Shown here: positions 13,471 to 15,097 of the stretch, one piece after another
Numbering within the stretch: position 1 is the first letter of the stretch
How the letters are laid out: each line of letters begins with the position of its first letter
Source: an uncultured bacterium
GTDB taxonomy: Bacteria; Bacillota; Clostridia; Lachnospirales; Anaerotignaceae
Length of the DNA stretch: 15,097 nt
Assembly: GCA_905214825.1 (NCBI GenBank)
Contig: CAJMNV010000035.1
Location: forward strand, 1 to 15,097
Reading direction: 5' to 3'
The notes under the pieces: model-generated
What the model was told of the DNA's origin: nothing
The model's database searches: none
Seen by the model: only the letters and a program-made list of their open reading frames with translations
Translations under genes and position numbers: made by a program

Positions 13471-14604
13471 ATGTATCGTTTATTAAAAACTTGCGGCAGA
13501 GCCAAAAGGGGCGAATTTCATACACCCCATGGTGTGATACAAACACCAGTATTTATGAATGTGGGAACTTTGGGGGCAATCAAAGGGGCTGTGTCAACAG
13601 AAGATTTGGAACAAGTAAATTGTCAAGTGGAATTGTCAAACACATACCATTTACATTTGCGTCCCGGTGATAAAGTGGTCAAAAAATTGGGTGGTTTGCA
13701 TAAATTTATGGTTTGGGACAAGCCCATTTTGACAGATTCCGGTGGTTTTCAGGTGTTTTCATTGACAACATTGCGTAAAATCACAGAAGAAGGTGTGACA
13801 TTTAGTTCCCATATTGATGGCAGAAAAATATTTATGGGCCCAGAAGAAAGTATGCAAATACAATCCAATTTGGCGTCAACCATTGCGATGGCGTTTGATG
13901 AATGTATTGGTATTCCGGCAGAAAGAGGATATGTGTTGGATTCTGTGGCAAGAACCACAAGATGGCTGGAACGTTGTCAAAAAGAAATGAACCGATTGAA
14001 CCAGTTGGACGATACCATAAACAAAAAACAGATGTTATTTGGTATCAACCAAGGGGCAACATATGAAGATATTCGTATTGAACATGCAAAACGGATTTCT
14101 GATATGGATTTAGATGGGTATGCCATTGGTGGTCTTGCGGTTGGGGAAACACATGCAGAAATGTACCGCATATTGGAAGAAGTTGTACCATATCTGCCAC
14201 AAAACAAACCAACATATTTAATGGGTGTGGGAACACCAGAAAATATATTGGAAGCGGTGGAGCGTGGTGTGGACTTCTTTGACTGTGTGTTGCCTGCAAG
14301 AAATGGCAGACATGCACATGTTTACACCAATAAAGGCAAATTGAATTTGATGAATGCAAAATATGAATTGGACGATACACCGATTGATGAAACTTGTGAT
14401 TGTCCAGCGTGTAGAAGATATACCAAAGCATATATCCGTCATTTGTTCAAAGCAAAAGAAATGTTGGCAATGCGTCTTTGTGTACTGCATAATTTACATT
14501 TCTTTAATACCATGATGGCAGAAATTCGTGAAGCATTGGAACAAGATCGTTTCCCAGAATATAAAAAGGCAAAATTAGAAGCTTTTAACCAAAACGGAAA
14601 ATAA
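13471..14604 (+). CDS. tgt: tRNA-guanine transglycosylase (queuine tRNA-ribosyltransferase)
   Basis: Exchanges guanine 34 of tRNAs with GUN anticodons for the queuosine precursor preQ1. 377 residues, the normal bacterial length. Visible motifs: NVGTLGAIKG, SNTYHLHLRPG, the catalytic LTDSGGFQVFSL (D89), MAFDECIGIP, GYAIGGLAVGE, and the nucleophile segment FDCVLPARNGRHAHVYT (D271). The zinc site is CDCPAC plus the later His (C309, C311, C314, H340; spacing matches the known bacterial enzyme). ATG 13471 follows GAGG with 6-base spacing; an earlier ATG at 13459 overlaps this site and is rejected. yajC follows after 81 bases, matching the common queA-tgt-yajC-secD order, although the upstream neighbour here is not queA. 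No terminator separates tgt and yajC. Confidence 0.97.
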   Translation: MYRLLKTCGRAKRGEFHTPHGVIQTPVFMNVGTLGAIKGAVSTEDLEQVNCQVELSNTYHLHLRPGDKVVKKLGGLHKFMVWDKPILTDSGGFQVFSLTTLRKITEEGVTFSSHIDGRKIFMGPEESMQIQSNLASTIAMAFDECIGIPAERGYVLDSVARTTRWLERCQKEMNRLNQLDDTINKKQMLFGINQGATYEDIRIEHAKRISDMDLDGYAIGGLAVGETHAEMYRILEEVVPYLPQNKPTYLMGVGTPENILEAVERGVDFFDCVLPARNGRHAHVYTNKGKLNLMNAKYELDDTPIDETCDCPACRRYTKAYIRHLFKAKEMLAMRLCVLHNLHFFNTMMAEIREALEQDRFPEYKKAKLEAFNQNGK

Positions 14605-14610
14605 CAAGTC

Positions 14611-14639
14611 TTGACGTGTTTGTAAAACTTGGATATAAT
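14611..14639 (+). promoter_or_regulatory. Promoter of yajC
   Basis: TTGACG at 14611-14616 and TATAAT at 14634-14639 with a 17-base spacer, one of the best promoter matches in the window. It starts 6 bases after the tgt stop, so yajC can be transcribed both on its own and by read-through from tgt. Confidence 0.78.
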
Positions 14640-14685
14640 AGTAATACTGTATTCCAGAATTTTATGTATGTTAGGAGAGAAAAAA

Positions 14686-15097
14686 ATGGACAGCTTTACA
14701 GCATTTTTGTTGGACGTTAACACAACAATCAGTGCAAATGGTGGTGCGGCACAAAGTGCAAGTCAACCTGCATCATCTGGCGGACTTTTTGGTAGTATGA
14801 ACCCTGTGATGTTGATTGTCATTTATTGTGTGGCATTGATATTGATTATGTACTTCTTGTCTGTAAGACCAACACAAAAAAGAGAAAAAGCATTGGCAGA
14901 ACAAAGAAAAGCAATCGAAGTGGGTGACATGGTTATCACAAACAGCGGTATGTATGGTAAAGTCGTGGATATCACATACGAATGTTTTATTATTGAATTT
15001 GGTTTGAACAAAGGTGTGAATGTGCCTGTGGCAAAAGGTGAGGTGTTTGGCAAAAGAGAACCAAATCTTTCCAATGAAGCACCTCCACAGTTGGAAG
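14686..15097 (+). CDS. yajC: Preprotein translocase subunit YajC, 3' end outside the window
   Basis: Small membrane protein accessory to SecDF in the Sec translocon. 137 codons are visible and the frame is still open at the window edge. A Gly/Ala/Ser/Gln-rich N-terminal stretch (about residues 17-38) precedes one membrane helix (about 41-60), then the YajC signature SVRPTQKREKALAEQRKAIEVGD and the small beta domain VGDMVITNSGMYGKVVDI. ATG 14686 follows AGGAG (14673-14677). In relatives secD and secF follow; that would be to the right of the window. Family members are usually 85-120 residues, so this copy already exceeds that, through its N-terminal stretch and its tail (EPNLSNEAPPQLE). Confidence 0.93.
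   Translation, partial: MDSFTAFLLDVNTTISANGGAAQSASQPASSGGLFGSMNPVMLIVIYCVALILIMYFLSVRPTQKREKALAEQRKAIEVGDMVITNSGMYGKVVDITYECFIIEFGLNKGVNVPVAKGEVFGKREPNLSNEAPPQLE

Noticed and set aside
1..15097. Mobile elements, CRISPR arrays, tRNA/rRNA genes, riboswitches
   Set aside because: No transposase, integrase or repeat-spacer pattern, no cloverleaf sequence, and no recognisable riboswitch core was found on reading both strands. By-eye reading cannot exclude a weakly conserved ncRNA in the gaps at 356-565, 8296-8431, 10425-10575 or 13311-13470.

Overview
This window is AT-rich bacterial chromosome. It almost certainly comes from a Gram-positive anaerobe of the Clostridia; a lineage near Lachnospirales/Anaerotignaceae is a guess from protein character only. 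Reasons: strong Shine-Dalgarno sites before nearly every gene, Firmicutes-type promoters and intrinsic terminators, the pyrH-frr-uppS-cdsA-dxr-rseP gene order, and surface proteins with SLH, LysM and copper-amine-oxidase-like 'stalk' domains. All genes but one (the rlmL-type methyltransferase) lie on the + strand. I see no tRNA, rRNA, CRISPR array, insertion sequence, prophage or integration site. The longest stretch without a gene is about 210 bases (356-565).

Layout. (1) 2-355: the C-terminal part of uppP, cut by the window edge. (2) 356-565: a good promoter followed almost at once by a terminator hairpin, then the start of pyrH. (3) 566-5739: a six-gene operon, pyrH-frr-uppS-cdsA-dxr-rseP, closed by a strong terminator. 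(4) 5767-8295: a promoter, an uncharacterised radical SAM protein, a 60-residue Cys-rich membrane protein and a secreted stalk-domain/DUF3298 protein, closed by a terminator. (5) 8360-10424: a secreted 5'-nucleotidase with a C-terminal LysM domain, with its own promoter and terminator. (6) 10477-12169: an SLH-anchored CAP-like protein, with its own promoter and a shared convergent terminator. (7) 12177-13310, minus strand: a THUMP-domain RNA methyltransferase (YpsC/RlmL type). (8) 13407-15097: tgt, then yajC with its own promoter; yajC runs off the window.

How the genes fit together. The first half is core metabolism: UMP phosphorylation, ribosome recycling, and lipid and envelope precursors. 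dxr feeds the MEP pathway, uppS uses its products to build undecaprenyl diphosphate, and uppP just upstream dephosphorylates that carrier. cdsA makes CDP-diacylglycerol and rseP is an intramembrane protease. The second half is surface-oriented: two wall-anchored enzymes or binders using different anchors (LysM, SLH) and one secreted stalk protein. The window then ends in tRNA/rRNA modification and protein export (tgt-yajC, normally followed by secDF).

I see no clear undescribed system. The least explained part is the radical SAM / Cys-rich mini-protein / secreted stalk protein operon at 5829-8250. The radical SAM enzyme has an unusual CX4CX2C cluster motif. Other points for a second look are the attenuator-like leader of pyrH, the unusual start of rseP, the degenerate CAP domain, and a strand-dependent switch in leucine codon use.
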